Shown piece by piece: positions 1-9,216 of a DNA stretch of 64,000 nucleotides (the stretch's first letter is position 1; every line of letters starts with the position of its first letter). Under the pieces are notes generated by a model. That model was not told where the DNA came from and did no database searches. It was given only the letters and a program-made list of their open reading frames with translations. This stretch comes from Bacteroidota bacterium (GTDB lineage Bacteria; Bacteroidota; Bacteroidia; Cytophagales; Cytophagaceae). The stretch is from positions 124,001 through 188,000 of the forward strand of contig JAEWYS010000004.1 in NCBI GenBank assembly GCA_023458555.1, written 5' to 3'. The translations under genes were made by a program, and so were the position numbers.

Positions 1-1
1 A

Positions 2-289
2 ATCGGGCTGATCAGAACATCCCGAAAACAGCGCAGGGACAACAACTATAAGGAATATAGTGAAGAAATCATAGAGCGTCTTTTTATTGTAAAAAGAGCA
101 AAGAATCTGGGATTTTCATTGAAAGAAATAAAGGATCTGATTGATTTGTGGGCCGGCAAAACGCTGAGCAAAGAAGAGCGGATAGCGTTATTTAATTCCC
201 GTATTACGATAATTGAAGATAAAATCAGGCGTCTGAATGAAGTGAGACATCTGATTTTAGAACGTATTGAACAGGTAAAAAATGAGTAA
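2..289 (+). CDS. MerR-family transcriptional regulator, C-terminal part (cut by window start)
   Basis: The window opens inside this gene, so the N-terminal winged-helix start is missing. The 95 visible residues carry the second half of a MerR DNA-binding domain: a Tyr-x-x-Tyr segment, a hydrophobic helix, then 'AKNLGFSLKEIKDLID', which matches the MerR pattern of a Leu-Gly-hydrophobic turn before a SLxEI helix. A charged helix of about 35 residues follows, as in the MerR dimerization coiled coil. No metal-binding cysteines are visible in this part, so the effector is unknown. Target genes would lie to the left of the window or be divergent there. The stop is only 6 bases from the convergent secreted-protein gene. 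Confidence 0.8.
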   Translation: MGLIRTSRKQRRDNNYKEYSEEIIERLFIVKRAKNLGFSLKEIKDLIDLWAGKTLSKEERIALFNSRITIIEDKIRRLNEVRHLILERIEQVKNE

Positions 290-295
290 GCTCTT

Positions 296-1798
296 TTATC
301 TGATCGCGATTTTGTTAAAATAGAAAACAGATCGTTTTCTTTTTATATCCTCACCGCTGTTCCGGATTTTCTGGTATCCATATACAATAAAGTACTTGTC
401 ATACCAATAGTTGACACTGTTCAGCGCTGAACTTTTGACCACATCTTCCTGAAAACCGGTCTTGATGGAAATATGATCTTTGGCATCGATTACCTGATTA
501 TAGCGTACCGTTTTAGTTACTATATTATCATACGTACCGTAAGCAAGCTTTACTTCATCAAAATATACATTGACACTGACCCTCTTGGCGAGCTTGTAGG
601 ATTTAAAATCACCCATTTCAATAGAGTTGTCCCATAGCATATTTCCCTCAAAATCAAAACCGACCACAATAGCATGCGAATACGCCCAGCCATCAAACAC
701 CGTTACATAGTTTGTCTGCATGATCGGTACTCCATTTATAATAGTTGTATACGGATGCGCCTCGGACCGATAGGTTGCATAATAAGCTTCTGCAACCATC
801 AGATATTGCCCGTCTTTTACAATCAGATCATGAACAAGAAACTGATGCTCTGTAGAAAACTCTCTGCCTTTTGCCTCCTCTTTTTCTTTTTTACGATAAA
901 TTTTATCAACCGCCCGATCTGAAAGAAAAGTAAAGAAATTTTTAAAATCTGTAAAGTTGTAGTATTTGACTACATAACTTGAATTATTGAGCAGACGGGC
1001 AAAATAAAGACCTCCGGCTCCCTTTGCGTTGCCAATAGAATATGTGCCGATGATTATTTTTTCATTTTCATTAATGGTATTGATCTTACCCGTCAGCAGA
1101 TTATCATTTCCTTCCGGATTAATAATAAGATCATCCAGCAGTTGTCTTCCCTGAAATGTTTTGATATTGATAAATCTTTTTCTGTTGTCAGTTATTGAAT
1201 ACACCATATTAACTTCTTCGTACAGAGTATCAATATCCATACTTTCATACACCGCGTTTCCATCAAATTTCAAAGGGATTTCCCCCACCTCTCCTGTATT
1301 GATATCCATATGTATCAACACGGGTCCTTTTTTTGTTTTCCCATTGATGTATACAGAGTTCTTATACACATTCAGAGAAGATAAGGAAAACTTCTTTGGC
1401 AGCTTTCCCGCCTTGGAGCGAATTTCTCCTGTACGAACATTTAACTCTGTTACGACCATCTCTTCACGACCATATTTACCATACAAAAAGTAAAGAAAAC
1501 CATCCGTATAAAAATGCTCCCGGATCGAATACGAAGCGTCAATAACATAACCTGACTTCCAGTATTCCTTAAACTCTGTATCATAGCCGGTAAATAACCA
1601 TTTGACCTTAGTCCGCTGGGGAACTCTTTCACCGGATAAAGTATACATTACTACTCCGTATTCCCCGACAGGTATTACTGAATAATCATCATTATTATTC
1701 TCCAGATCTATTTCCACTCTGAGTGGCTGCTCGATCTGAGCCCAACTTTGAAGAAAAAGACAGATTAGGATAAAAGTAACCGGAACCTTGAAAACCAT
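296..1798 (-). CDS. Secreted protein of unknown function (500 aa)
   Basis: I do not recognise this family. The protein begins with a clear signal peptide (hydrophobic residues about 5-18, ending Ser-Trp-Ala-Gln), so it is exported. The rest alternates short beta-strand-like stretches with charged turns and many Tyr/Asn residues, as in beta-propeller or beta-sandwich periplasmic proteins. There is no lipobox, no internal membrane segment and no obvious type IX sorting domain at the C-terminus. A Lys/Glu-rich stretch near residues 302-312 may be a surface loop. It stands alone, convergent with the MerR gene and separated by about 90 bases from the EVE-domain gene on the same strand. Confidence 0.75.
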   Translation of the reverse strand: MVFKVPVTFILICLFLQSWAQIEQPLRVEIDLENNNDDYSVIPVGEYGVVMYTLSGERVPQRTKVKWLFTGYDTEFKEYWKSGYVIDASYSIREHFYTDGFLYFLYGKYGREEMVVTELNVRTGEIRSKAGKLPKKFSLSSLNVYKNSVYINGKTKKGPVLIHMDINTGEVGEIPLKFDGNAVYESMDIDTLYEEVNMVYSITDNRKRFINIKTFQGRQLLDDLIINPEGNDNLLTGKINTINENEKIIIGTYSIGNAKGAGGLYFARLLNNSSYVVKYYNFTDFKNFFTFLSDRAVDKIYRKKEKEEAKGREFSTEHQFLVHDLIVKDGQYLMVAEAYYATYRSEAHPYTTIINGVPIMQTNYVTVFDGWAYSHAIVVGFDFEGNMLWDNSIEMGDFKSYKLAKRVSVNVYFDEVKLAYGTYDNIVTKTVRYNQVIDAKDHISIKTGFQEDVVKSSALNSVNYWYDKYFIVYGYQKIRNSGEDIKRKRSVFYFNKIAIR

Positions 1799-1890
1799 AC
1801 GGGCAAATTATAATAAGTTTAATACAGCGCTTCTTTTGATATCAAAACGAATTTTTACGCCACATAATACATGCCAAAATCTTTCACTGA

Positions 1891-2298
1891 TTATTCTTCT
1901 GAAAGTTCCAGGATAATATCAAACTCTTCCTTTTTAAGTCCCATTACTGAAAGCCTTGCCTGTTTGATCAGAGCAATATTTTCAAGTCTGGGGTCCTTTT
2001 TTATCTGCTCAAGCGTTACTGTTTTCTTTAGTTTTTCTACCGGAACGATATCAACTACCACCCAGCGCTTATCCTCTGTGGTAGGATCAGGATACTGCTC
2101 CTTTGCCACTTTGGCCAGTCCCACTACTTCTTTTCCCTCATTGGAGTGGTAAAACAATACAAGATCACCCTCCTTCATTGCCATCATATTATTTCTTGCC
2201 TGATAATTCCTGACACCATCCCACATAGTCTTTTTATCTTTGATTAAATGATCAAATGAAAATTTGAAAGGTTCGGATTTTACTAGCCAGTAATTCAT
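1891..2298 (-). CDS. EVE domain-containing protein
   Basis: This 135-residue protein is a stand-alone EVE domain (PUA/YTH-like fold). The opening 'NYWLVKSEP' and the segment 'WDGVRNYQARNNM' are hallmarks of the family, followed by 'GDLVLFYHSNE' and a VVGLAKV strand. EVE domains are known or proposed readers of modified bases in DNA or RNA; the ligand here cannot be told from sequence. Length equals that of single-domain bacterial homologues. The gene is divergent from the PolX-like gene, with about 110 bases of shared AT-rich promoter region between them. Confidence 0.9.
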   Translation of the reverse strand: MNYWLVKSEPFKFSFDHLIKDKKTMWDGVRNYQARNNMMAMKEGDLVLFYHSNEGKEVVGLAKVAKEQYPDPTTEDKRWVVVDIVPVEKLKKTVTLEQIKKDPRLENIALIKQARLSVMGLKKEEFDIILELSEE

Positions 2299-2397
2299 AT
2301 GTTTATTTTAAATTAAAACACTCTGTAATCATTTCAGTCTGCAATTAAAGAATTTCCTGCTTTAGTTCTATGTTCTTTTATGAATGGTTCTAATTTT

Positions 2398-2405
2398 TAA
2401 ATTTG
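2398..2405 (+). promoter_or_regulatory. TAnnTTTG -7 element just before the PolX-like gene
   Basis: The octamer TAAATTTG matches the Bacteroidota primary-sigma -7 consensus TAnnTTTG and ends 4 bases before the GTG start. No perfect TTTG lies 19 bases upstream. If used, it would give an almost leaderless transcript. Confidence 0.4.
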
Positions 2406-2409
2406 TAAA

Positions 2410-4122
2410 GTGGAAAACGAACAAATTATCAAAAATCTGAAGCTCTATGCCGCTTTAATGGAACTTCACGAAGAAAACACTTTTAAAATTAAAAGTGTCC
2501 ATAATGCGGTCTTTGCATTGGAAAAACTTGACGCGCCACTCCATGCTCTGCCGGCAGGAGAAATTGAAAAACTGGAAGGAATAGGCAAATCTGTCAGTGC
2601 TAAAATTACTGACCTGATTCATAAAGGGAGCTTTGATGATCTTAGTGCGCTTGCACAAAAAACACCCCAGGGTATCGTATCCATGCTGGGCATTAAAGGT
2701 CTGGGACCTAAGAAAGTCAGAACCATCTGGCAGGAGCTTGGGATTACGGAACCTGATGAGTTACTCAAAGCCTGCGATGAAAACCGAATCAGTCAGCTCA
2801 AGGGTTTTGGGGAAAAGACACAGGAAGCTATTAAACAGTCGTTGGTTTTTATCAATGAGCACAAAGGGTTTTTCATGTATGCTGAGCTGGAATCACTTGT
2901 TCTGGATATCGAAGATACGCTGAAGAAAGTGCTACCTGATGCATTGGTGACCCTTACCGGCGAAATGAGACGACGTATGGAGATCATCGGAAGCGTTCAG
3001 TTTGTGGCAGGAGTCGGAAACCCCGAAGAATCCATGCAGGCATTATCACGGATTCCATTCCTTGAAAAAGATATTATTGCTTCTTCGCCTTTTATCTGGC
3101 GCGGTACCGAAAAACAAAGCGGCGTACAGGTAGAGATAAGATTTTATTCCAGAGAAGAGTTTACTAAAAAGGCATTTATGCATTCAATGAATCCTCAACA
3201 TCTTACACTGAAGGTCAGCGAAGGCATTTCTCTGGGAAATTATCTGCATAAATCGGCCTTTGTATCGGAAGAAACCTTTTATAATGAACTGGGGATGCAA
3301 TACATTGTCCCGGAAATGCGTGAAGGTCTCTCCGAAATATACAAAGCACAGCAAAACAGTATTCCGGCTCTTCTGGAAGATAAAGACCTGAAAGGCATTT
3401 TACATAACCACAGCACCTATAGCGATGGTATTCATACGCTTGAACAAATGGCTGAACATTGCCGGCAATCGGGTTATGAATATCTTGGTATAAGTGATCA
3501 CTCCAAAACCGCATTTTATGCCAATGGTCTCCAGGAAAATCGTGTCATTGAACAACATCAGGAAATCGACAGGCTGAATCAGAAGCTTTTTCCTTTCAGG
3601 ATATTTAAGGGTATTGAATCAGATATCTTAAATGACGGATCCCTTGATTATGCAGACAATGTTCTTGCTTCCTTTGATTTTATAGTAGCATCCATTCACT
3701 CCAATCTGAAAATGACCAAAGAGAAAGCTACGCAACGTCTTCTCACTGCTATCGAAAACCCTTATACAACCATGCTCGGGCATCCGACAGGCCGTCTTCT
3801 GCTCAGGCGGGAAGGGTATCCCATCGATCATAAGGCTATTATTGATGCCTGCGTTGCCAACAATGTTATTATCGAAATCAACGCAAACCCTTACAGACTG
3901 GATATGGACTGGAGACATGTTTTATATGCCATTGAAAGAGGCGCCTGGATTAGCATTAATCCGGATGCCCATAGCATGTCAGAATACGATAATATGAGAT
4001 ATGGTGTACTCGTTGGACGCAAAGCAGGCTTGGGCAAAGAGCAGACATTCAATGCACTTTCTGCTGAACAGGTTGCTGCTCATTTTGAAACCAAAAAAGC
4101 CTTTGCGAAAAAGCTGGTATAA
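2410..4122 (+). CDS. polX: PolX-like protein: HhH and PHP domains, degenerate polymerase domain
   Basis: 570 residues in the order of bacterial family X polymerases: N-terminal helix-hairpin-helix region (residues 1-150, with 'LEGIGKSVSAKI' and 'IKGLGPKKVRTIW'), a polymerase beta-like domain (about 155-315) and a C-terminal PHP phosphoesterase domain (about 325-570). The PHP metal ligands look complete: H332, H334, D339, H364, E403, H430, H458, D519 and H521. In contrast, the positions of the two catalytic aspartates after the GS-x-RR motif read S195 and Q197, and the third aspartate is E242. I therefore expect 3'-5' exonuclease or phosphoesterase activity but no DNA synthesis. GTG start chosen because it begins the conserved HhH region. 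The next gene starts directly after the stop. Confidence 0.88.
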   Translation: MENEQIIKNLKLYAALMELHEENTFKIKSVHNAVFALEKLDAPLHALPAGEIEKLEGIGKSVSAKITDLIHKGSFDDLSALAQKTPQGIVSMLGIKGLGPKKVRTIWQELGITEPDELLKACDENRISQLKGFGEKTQEAIKQSLVFINEHKGFFMYAELESLVLDIEDTLKKVLPDALVTLTGEMRRRMEIIGSVQFVAGVGNPEESMQALSRIPFLEKDIIASSPFIWRGTEKQSGVQVEIRFYSREEFTKKAFMHSMNPQHLTLKVSEGISLGNYLHKSAFVSEETFYNELGMQYIVPEMREGLSEIYKAQQNSIPALLEDKDLKGILHNHSTYSDGIHTLEQMAEHCRQSGYEYLGISDHSKTAFYANGLQENRVIEQHQEIDRLNQKLFPFRIFKGIESDILNDGSLDYADNVLASFDFIVASIHSNLKMTKEKATQRLLTAIENPYTTMLGHPTGRLLLRREGYPIDHKAIIDACVANNVIIEINANPYRLDMDWRHVLYAIERGAWISINPDAHSMSEYDNMRYGVLVGRKAGLGKEQTFNALSAEQVAAHFETKKAFAKKLV

Positions 4123-5070
4123 ATGAAAGTTTTAATTATACGGTTCTCTTCGATTGGTGATATCGTTCTTACTACACCTGTAATCCGTTGCCTGAAACAG
4201 CAACTGGGGGCAGAAATACATTATTATACAAAACCTTCTTTTCAGCCTCTATTACAGGCTAATCCCTATGTGGACAAAATCCACCTGCTTCCCGCCGGTA
4301 AGTTTCCGTTCCTGAAGGATTTAAAAGAAGAAAACTTTGACTATATTATTGACCTTCACAATAATCTGAGAACACGTCTCGTAAAGCTTTATCTCGGGAA
4401 AAAGTCAGTTTCTTTCTCCAAGCTGAATTTTGAAAAGTTTTTACTGGTCAATTTCAAAATTAACCGCTTACCTGATATTCATATTGTTGACCGATATCTG
4501 GATACCGTCAGCCGGTTAAATGTGTATAATGATCATAAAGGCCTGGATTATTTTATTCCGGAACAATCAGAGGTTACTATTCAGCAACTTCCTGCCGGAT
4601 ATCAGTCCGGATATGACGTTCTTGTGGTCGGAGCCAGTTTCAGGACCAAACGTTTGCCGCTGCACAAACTGAAAGAGCTGACAGACACAATCACTAATCC
4701 GGTTATTGTACTGGGCGGAAAAGAAGACATTGAAGCCGGGGAATACCTGGAAAAAGCATTTCCGCATAAAGTATACAACGGAGCTGGCAACTATTCAATC
4801 AATCAGTCTGCAAGCATTGTCCGACAGGCAGAAACCATATATACCCATGATACAGGACTGATGCATATTGCTTCCGCTTTTCAAAAAAAAATTGTATCCA
4901 TATGGGGTAATACAGTTCCGGCATTTGGAATGTATCCGTATAACACTCCGTTTGAGATTATCGAAAACAATCATCTTACCTGCCGCCCCTGTTCGAAAAT
5001 CGGTTATGATCAATGTCCCAAAGGGCATTTCAGATGTATGGAATCTTTGCAGTTTGAAATAAAAAAGTAA
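4123..5070 (+). CDS. Glycosyltransferase family 9 (heptosyltransferase-like)
   Basis: A 315-residue GT-B enzyme of the GT9/ADP-heptose:LPS heptosyltransferase family. The N-terminus 'MKVLIIRFSSIGDIVLTTP' is the family signature. The C-terminal half has 'YTHDTGLMHIASAF' and 'SIWGNTVPAFGMYP', which form the nucleotide-sugar binding side. It probably adds a sugar to the lipopolysaccharide core or another surface glycan at the inner face of the inner membrane; the exact donor is uncertain. The ATG follows the PolX-like stop codon without a gap, so the two are translationally coupled, although no functional link is evident. A Cys-rich C-terminus (CRPC...CPKGHFRC) is common in this family. Confidence 0.9.
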   Translation: MKVLIIRFSSIGDIVLTTPVIRCLKQQLGAEIHYYTKPSFQPLLQANPYVDKIHLLPAGKFPFLKDLKEENFDYIIDLHNNLRTRLVKLYLGKKSVSFSKLNFEKFLLVNFKINRLPDIHIVDRYLDTVSRLNVYNDHKGLDYFIPEQSEVTIQQLPAGYQSGYDVLVVGASFRTKRLPLHKLKELTDTITNPVIVLGGKEDIEAGEYLEKAFPHKVYNGAGNYSINQSASIVRQAETIYTHDTGLMHIASAFQKKIVSIWGNTVPAFGMYPYNTPFEIIENNHLTCRPCSKIGYDQCPKGHFRCMESLQFEIKK

Positions 5071-5112
5071 ATCCCGCAGTACCTATGCTTCTTTCAGGCA
5101 GGCTGCGGGATT
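5070..5112. terminator. Probable bidirectional terminator hairpin
   Basis: A 10-base perfect inverted repeat (AATCCCGCAG at 5070-5079 and CTGCGGGATT at 5103-5112) with a 23-base loop lies between convergent genes. No long T tract follows, so it is a moderate candidate. Confidence 0.5.
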
Positions 5113-5138
5113 AATAATGTATCTGGCCAGATCGGTTT

Positions 5139-7532
5139 TCAGGCTATTGCCAATCGCTGAAAATCAGCTTTCACCTTAAGGCGGACCTTGTGTGCTTCCT
5201 GATCATAAGTAAAAGGAACAGGCTCATTATCAACCAGGATTTCTTTCACTTCAAACGGAATACCATGTACCGTTAAATCAAATTTGCTATATTTTGATTT
5301 ATAACTTCCTTCAATGCTTTGCATGAGTACAAAGTTGTTTTCGTTTCCGGTAGTCTTATAGGTTCGCAGGTTCGCCTCGCCCTTTTCGTATCCGTATCCA
5401 TCGCCGGCATCTTCATAAAGAACACTCTTGTATGGCTTAGAATGAAAATAAGCATGCAGAATAAGCTCCTTAACTTCCACCTCTCCGACGTATTGCATTT
5501 TAGGATAATGCGGAATCACCGCTCCGGCTTTCACAAACAAAGGTATTCTGTTTAAATCTGCTTCAGCCCATACTTCCATTCCGCCGTGAAAAACTTCATC
5601 ATCCCAGTAATAATACCACTTGCCTTGTGGAAGGTACAACCAGCGTCCGTCAGCTTCCTCCTGCGTAACAGGGCAGACAAGCAAATGATCGCCCATCATA
5701 AACTCATCCTGTCTGAAGTAGGTTTCCGTATCGTCCTGGTCAATGAAAACCAGAGGACGCAGCATAGGAGTACCGTATTTATAATTCTGATAGAAGGTAG
5801 TATAGATATAAGGAAGTAGCGTGTACCTGAACTCAATGAATTTACGTACTACATCTTCCGTTTCCTTACCGAAGGACCATGGTTCCTGATCACCATGGTC
5901 TCCGGATGAGTGGGTACGGCAGAACGGGTGGAAAATACCCAGCTGAATCCAGCGCGCATACAGTTCTCCCGAAGGTGTATGAATAAAGCCGCCAATATCA
6001 GATCCTGCAAATGACACTCCGGAGATACTCAAACGCTGGCACATATAGTTGGCAAGATTCAGATGCTCCCATGAAGCAACGTTGTCCCCTGTCCATACGG
6101 AAGAATAGCGCTGAATTCCCGAATAGCAGGAACGCGTAATTACAAACGGCCGGTCCGGATAGCTGTATTTCTTGACTCCTTCATAGGTAGCACGGGCCAT
6201 TTGCATCCCGTAGACATTATGCGCTTTCCGATGGCTGCATGGGTCTCCGTCATAGTCATGACGAACATCATCCGGGAAAGTCTCTATCTCGAACACCGCA
6301 GGCTCGTTCATATCATTCCAGATACCCTTTATCTTATCATCCTTGATCAGGCCTTCAAACAGGTCAGCCCACCACTCCCGGACTTCGGGGTTGGTAAAAT
6401 CAGGAAAATTACATTCTCCCGGCCAGACAGCGCCTTTCATCAACGGGCCATCCATACGTTTACAAAAATAATCCTTTTCTATAGCCTCCTGATAGACCCA
6501 ATATTCCGGATCTACTTTAATTCCCGGATCTATAATTACAATAGTTTTGAATCCATCTTTCGCCAGATCGCTGATCATCTTACGGGGATTGGGAAAATAC
6601 TCCTTATTCCAGGTAAAACATCTGAAGCCATCCATATAATCAATATCAAGGTATATGGCATCACATGGTATTTTTCGATCGCGAAACTCCTTGCAAATAT
6701 CACGTACCAGCTTTTCAGGATAATAGCTCCATTTACACTGATGATATCCCAATGCCCACAACGGCGGCATTTCCGGCTTTCCGCACATATCAGCATATGT
6801 TTCAGCTACATTCATCAGAGTTGGCCCGTATATGAAATAATAATTCATATCACCGCCTTCTGCCCAGTAGCTGTATACATTTTTCCGCTCAAAACCGAAA
6901 TCAAAAAAAGTACGGAATGAATTATCGAAAAATATTCCATAGGCGGTTTTATGATGCAGTCCCATAAAGAACGGGATGTTTTTGTATAAAGGGTCGGCGC
7001 CTTTCTGAAACCCGTAGGTATCCTTTCCCCAAAGCTGGAAGCGCTTACCTCTCAGATCCATATTAGCAGGCTTATCACCCAACCCGAAGAAATGCTCTCC
7101 GCTCTGGAGCTTTTTGCTCATCATCACTATTTCACCACCAGCCTGACGATGATCCTCCCAGTGATATCCTTTTTCATCTTCCTGAAGTACCCGTCCTTCC
7201 TTATTCAGTATTTTGACTAAAAGACGATGCTTGCTGATTACAACCTGCAAATGAGCGGTAGAGAGCACAAACTGTTCAGATTCTTCAACAATTTCAAGAC
7301 TTTCAACCTTTTCGCGATATTCATGAGCATAAGAGTATGAAAAATCACGTTCAAACCGGCCATAGGCAGCATATGTAAACCGAATCACTTTATCGGAACA
7401 TACATTTACCCTCAGGCAGGTTTTGGAGCATTTGAAAAAAAAGCTATTATTTTCCCTCCACCATTTTTGCACAAAATCCGGGAACTGCTGAACAGAAACC
7501 GCATTCTGATTGATATTCATGTAACTTTCCAT
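5139..7532 (-). CDS. Glycoside hydrolase family 31 (alpha-glucosidase type)
   Basis: A 797-residue GH31 enzyme. An N-terminal galactose-mutarotase-like beta domain (about 30-240) precedes the TIM barrel (about 255-600) and C-terminal beta domains. The catalytic nucleophile is D407 in 'GIWNDMNEP' and the acid/base is D483 in 'WTGDN'; the HPFCRTHS segment also fits. There is no signal peptide, so it probably acts in the cytoplasm on maltooligosaccharides or similar alpha-glucosides, although GH31 also contains alpha-xylosidases and other activities. It is divergent from a GT4/GH57 pair, supporting a role in storage-glucan turnover. Start chosen at the most upstream ATG before the conserved beta domain; an internal Met at residue 5 is an alternative. 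Confidence 0.92.
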   Translation of the reverse strand: MESYMNINQNAVSVQQFPDFVQKWWRENNSFFFKCSKTCLRVNVCSDKVIRFTYAAYGRFERDFSYSYAHEYREKVESLEIVEESEQFVLSTAHLQVVISKHRLLVKILNKEGRVLQEDEKGYHWEDHRQAGGEIVMMSKKLQSGEHFFGLGDKPANMDLRGKRFQLWGKDTYGFQKGADPLYKNIPFFMGLHHKTAYGIFFDNSFRTFFDFGFERKNVYSYWAEGGDMNYYFIYGPTLMNVAETYADMCGKPEMPPLWALGYHQCKWSYYPEKLVRDICKEFRDRKIPCDAIYLDIDYMDGFRCFTWNKEYFPNPRKMISDLAKDGFKTIVIIDPGIKVDPEYWVYQEAIEKDYFCKRMDGPLMKGAVWPGECNFPDFTNPEVREWWADLFEGLIKDDKIKGIWNDMNEPAVFEIETFPDDVRHDYDGDPCSHRKAHNVYGMQMARATYEGVKKYSYPDRPFVITRSCYSGIQRYSSVWTGDNVASWEHLNLANYMCQRLSISGVSFAGSDIGGFIHTPSGELYARWIQLGIFHPFCRTHSSGDHGDQEPWSFGKETEDVVRKFIEFRYTLLPYIYTTFYQNYKYGTPMLRPLVFIDQDDTETYFRQDEFMMGDHLLVCPVTQEEADGRWLYLPQGKWYYYWDDEVFHGGMEVWAEADLNRIPLFVKAGAVIPHYPKMQYVGEVEVKELILHAYFHSKPYKSVLYEDAGDGYGYEKGEANLRTYKTTGNENNFVLMQSIEGSYKSKYSKFDLTVHGIPFEVKEILVDNEPVPFTYDQEAHKVRLKVKADFQRLAIA

Positions 7533-7893
7533 AATCTCTCTTTACTGCAAGGATCAATTTTTATAAGATTAACTTCATCAACGAGCTAATAAATAATAGA
7601 TTGATCCAAGATATGTTTTCATAAAAGTTTAAAGCCTTAAAAATTTGTATTTTTTGAATATATGAAGAATTTTCGTCTCACAAATTATATTCCGTAAATA
7701 TTAGAATTTTTCTGGTTTTTATACTACTTTCCCTAAATTGTTTAACGCGGTAAAATTAATTATTTTTTTCTTTAAACCATTTTAGGTTGGGATAGTTTAT
7801 GAATCACAGACAAAACATTTCTTAGTTTTATGGATTTGATTCAAAGCCAAATGATTTATACCGTTTTAATAGTACGATAAAGCAAACAAAAAC
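7533..7893. other. Divergent intergenic region between GH31 and GT4 genes
   Basis: This 361-base AT-rich stretch separates divergent genes and must hold both promoters, but I find no exact TTTG-N19-TAnnTTTG match. The only structure is an 8-base inverted repeat (GGATCAAT at 7551-7558 and ATTGATCC at 7600-7607), which could be an operator. No open reading frame or RNA gene is evident. Confidence 0.5.
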
Positions 7894-9195
7894 ATGAAAA
7901 GACCTAAAGTTTTAATGTTGGGTTGGGAGTTCCCTCCAATTGTTAACGGTGGCTTAGGCGTGGCCTGCCTTGGTTTGAGTAGAGCACTTGCCAGGAAAAC
8001 AGAACTGACCATGATTCTTCCGAAGGCAGACCCCAATTTCATTGTTGAGAATGTAGATTTAATAGGACTAAACAATGTAGATGTTGACAAGCTTAAAAAG
8101 GTAAGAACCAGCAAGAAGTACAAGGAGTTTGCCAGCGTTTACACAATTGACAGTGATATTCTTCCTTATGATACTGCTCCGAATTACGACATTCTGAATA
8201 CGTTTAAAAAAGAAAAACCGGAACAGGAAGTCGAGTTTGACCTTTCCCGAATGAACCGCTTCGGTATGGGAGATATCTATGGAGATGATCTCATCAACAA
8301 AGTTATTGATTACGCAAAATATGTAGCTCAGCTTTCTTCCAAAATTGAGTTTGATGTCATTCACTGCCACGACTGGATGACTATGCTGGCAGGAGTTGAG
8401 ATAAAGAAGCTGACCAAAAAGCCGCTGATTCTTCACATACATTCCCTTGAATACGACCGATGCGGCCCGCAAAGCCAGGGCTGGATCTATCAGCTGGAAA
8501 AATATGGCATGCAGCAGGCAGATGTGGTAGTTCCGGTAAGCTTTTATACCGGCGAAATCATAAAGTCTCATTACAAGATCAAAGAAGACAAAATTATTCC
8601 CGTTCATAACGGAGCCGATCCCGTTGCGGTCAATAAGGAAGAAAAACCCTTCCCGGATAAACTCGTATTATATCTTGGACGGATAACCGGTCAGAAAGGC
8701 CCGCAGTATTTCCTGGATATAGCCACAAAGGTAGCGGAAAACTACCCCGACGTCCGCTTTGTAATGGCTGGAACAGGAGACCGTCTGAAAGGCCTTATAG
8801 AAACAGGCGCATACAAGAAAATCGGGAATAAACTGCATTTCACCGGCTTTCTCAGTAAAGAAAAGGTACGCCACCTGCTTTCCATCGGTGACGTATATGT
8901 GATGCCAAGTGTATCTGAGCCATTTGGTATCTCTGCACTGGAGGCTGCCCAGTTTGGCGTTCCCTGTGTAATTTCTCATCAATCCGGAGTTTCTGAAGTA
9001 CTTCATGGTGCACTGAAAGCCGATTATTGGGATTCGGAGCTAATGGCTTCTCATATCATTTCTCTTCTTAAAGACAATAAGTTAAAGGAGAAAGTGATAA
9101 ACGAAGCATACCAGGATCTTAAGCACTGCACCTGGGACAAAGCTGCAGACAAGGTACTGGATGTATACGAAAGAGCATTTGCCACAACAATTTAA
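7894..9195 (+). CDS. Glycosyltransferase family 4 / glycogen synthase-like
   Basis: A 433-residue GT-B fold enzyme. The N-terminus 'VLMLGWEFPPIVNGGLGVA' has the Gly-Gly-Leu-Gly acceptor loop shared by glycogen and starch synthases, and the C-terminal domain carries 'SEPFGISALEAAQFGVPCV', the E-x7-E nucleotide-sugar motif. The length lies between typical GT4 (about 400) and GT5 (about 480) enzymes. The gene immediately downstream is a GH57 amylase, an arrangement common in Bacteroidota glycogen clusters. I infer synthesis or extension of an alpha-1,4-glucan in the cytoplasm; the donor (UDP- or ADP-glucose) cannot be read from sequence. The usual debranching-enzyme gene is not adjacent here. 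Confidence 0.85.
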   Translation: MKRPKVLMLGWEFPPIVNGGLGVACLGLSRALARKTELTMILPKADPNFIVENVDLIGLNNVDVDKLKKVRTSKKYKEFASVYTIDSDILPYDTAPNYDILNTFKKEKPEQEVEFDLSRMNRFGMGDIYGDDLINKVIDYAKYVAQLSSKIEFDVIHCHDWMTMLAGVEIKKLTKKPLILHIHSLEYDRCGPQSQGWIYQLEKYGMQQADVVVPVSFYTGEIIKSHYKIKEDKIIPVHNGADPVAVNKEEKPFPDKLVLYLGRITGQKGPQYFLDIATKVAENYPDVRFVMAGTGDRLKGLIETGAYKKIGNKLHFTGFLSKEKVRHLLSIGDVYVMPSVSEPFGISALEAAQFGVPCVISHQSGVSEVLHGALKADYWDSELMASHIISLLKDNKLKEKVINEAYQDLKHCTWDKAADKVLDVYERAFATTI

Positions 9196-9216
9196 ACTAC
9201 CTGAGGAATTATTTTT

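Noticed and set aside
6201..6920. 239-codon rightward frame
   Set aside because: It lies wholly antisense to the GH31 gene, whose motifs are complete.
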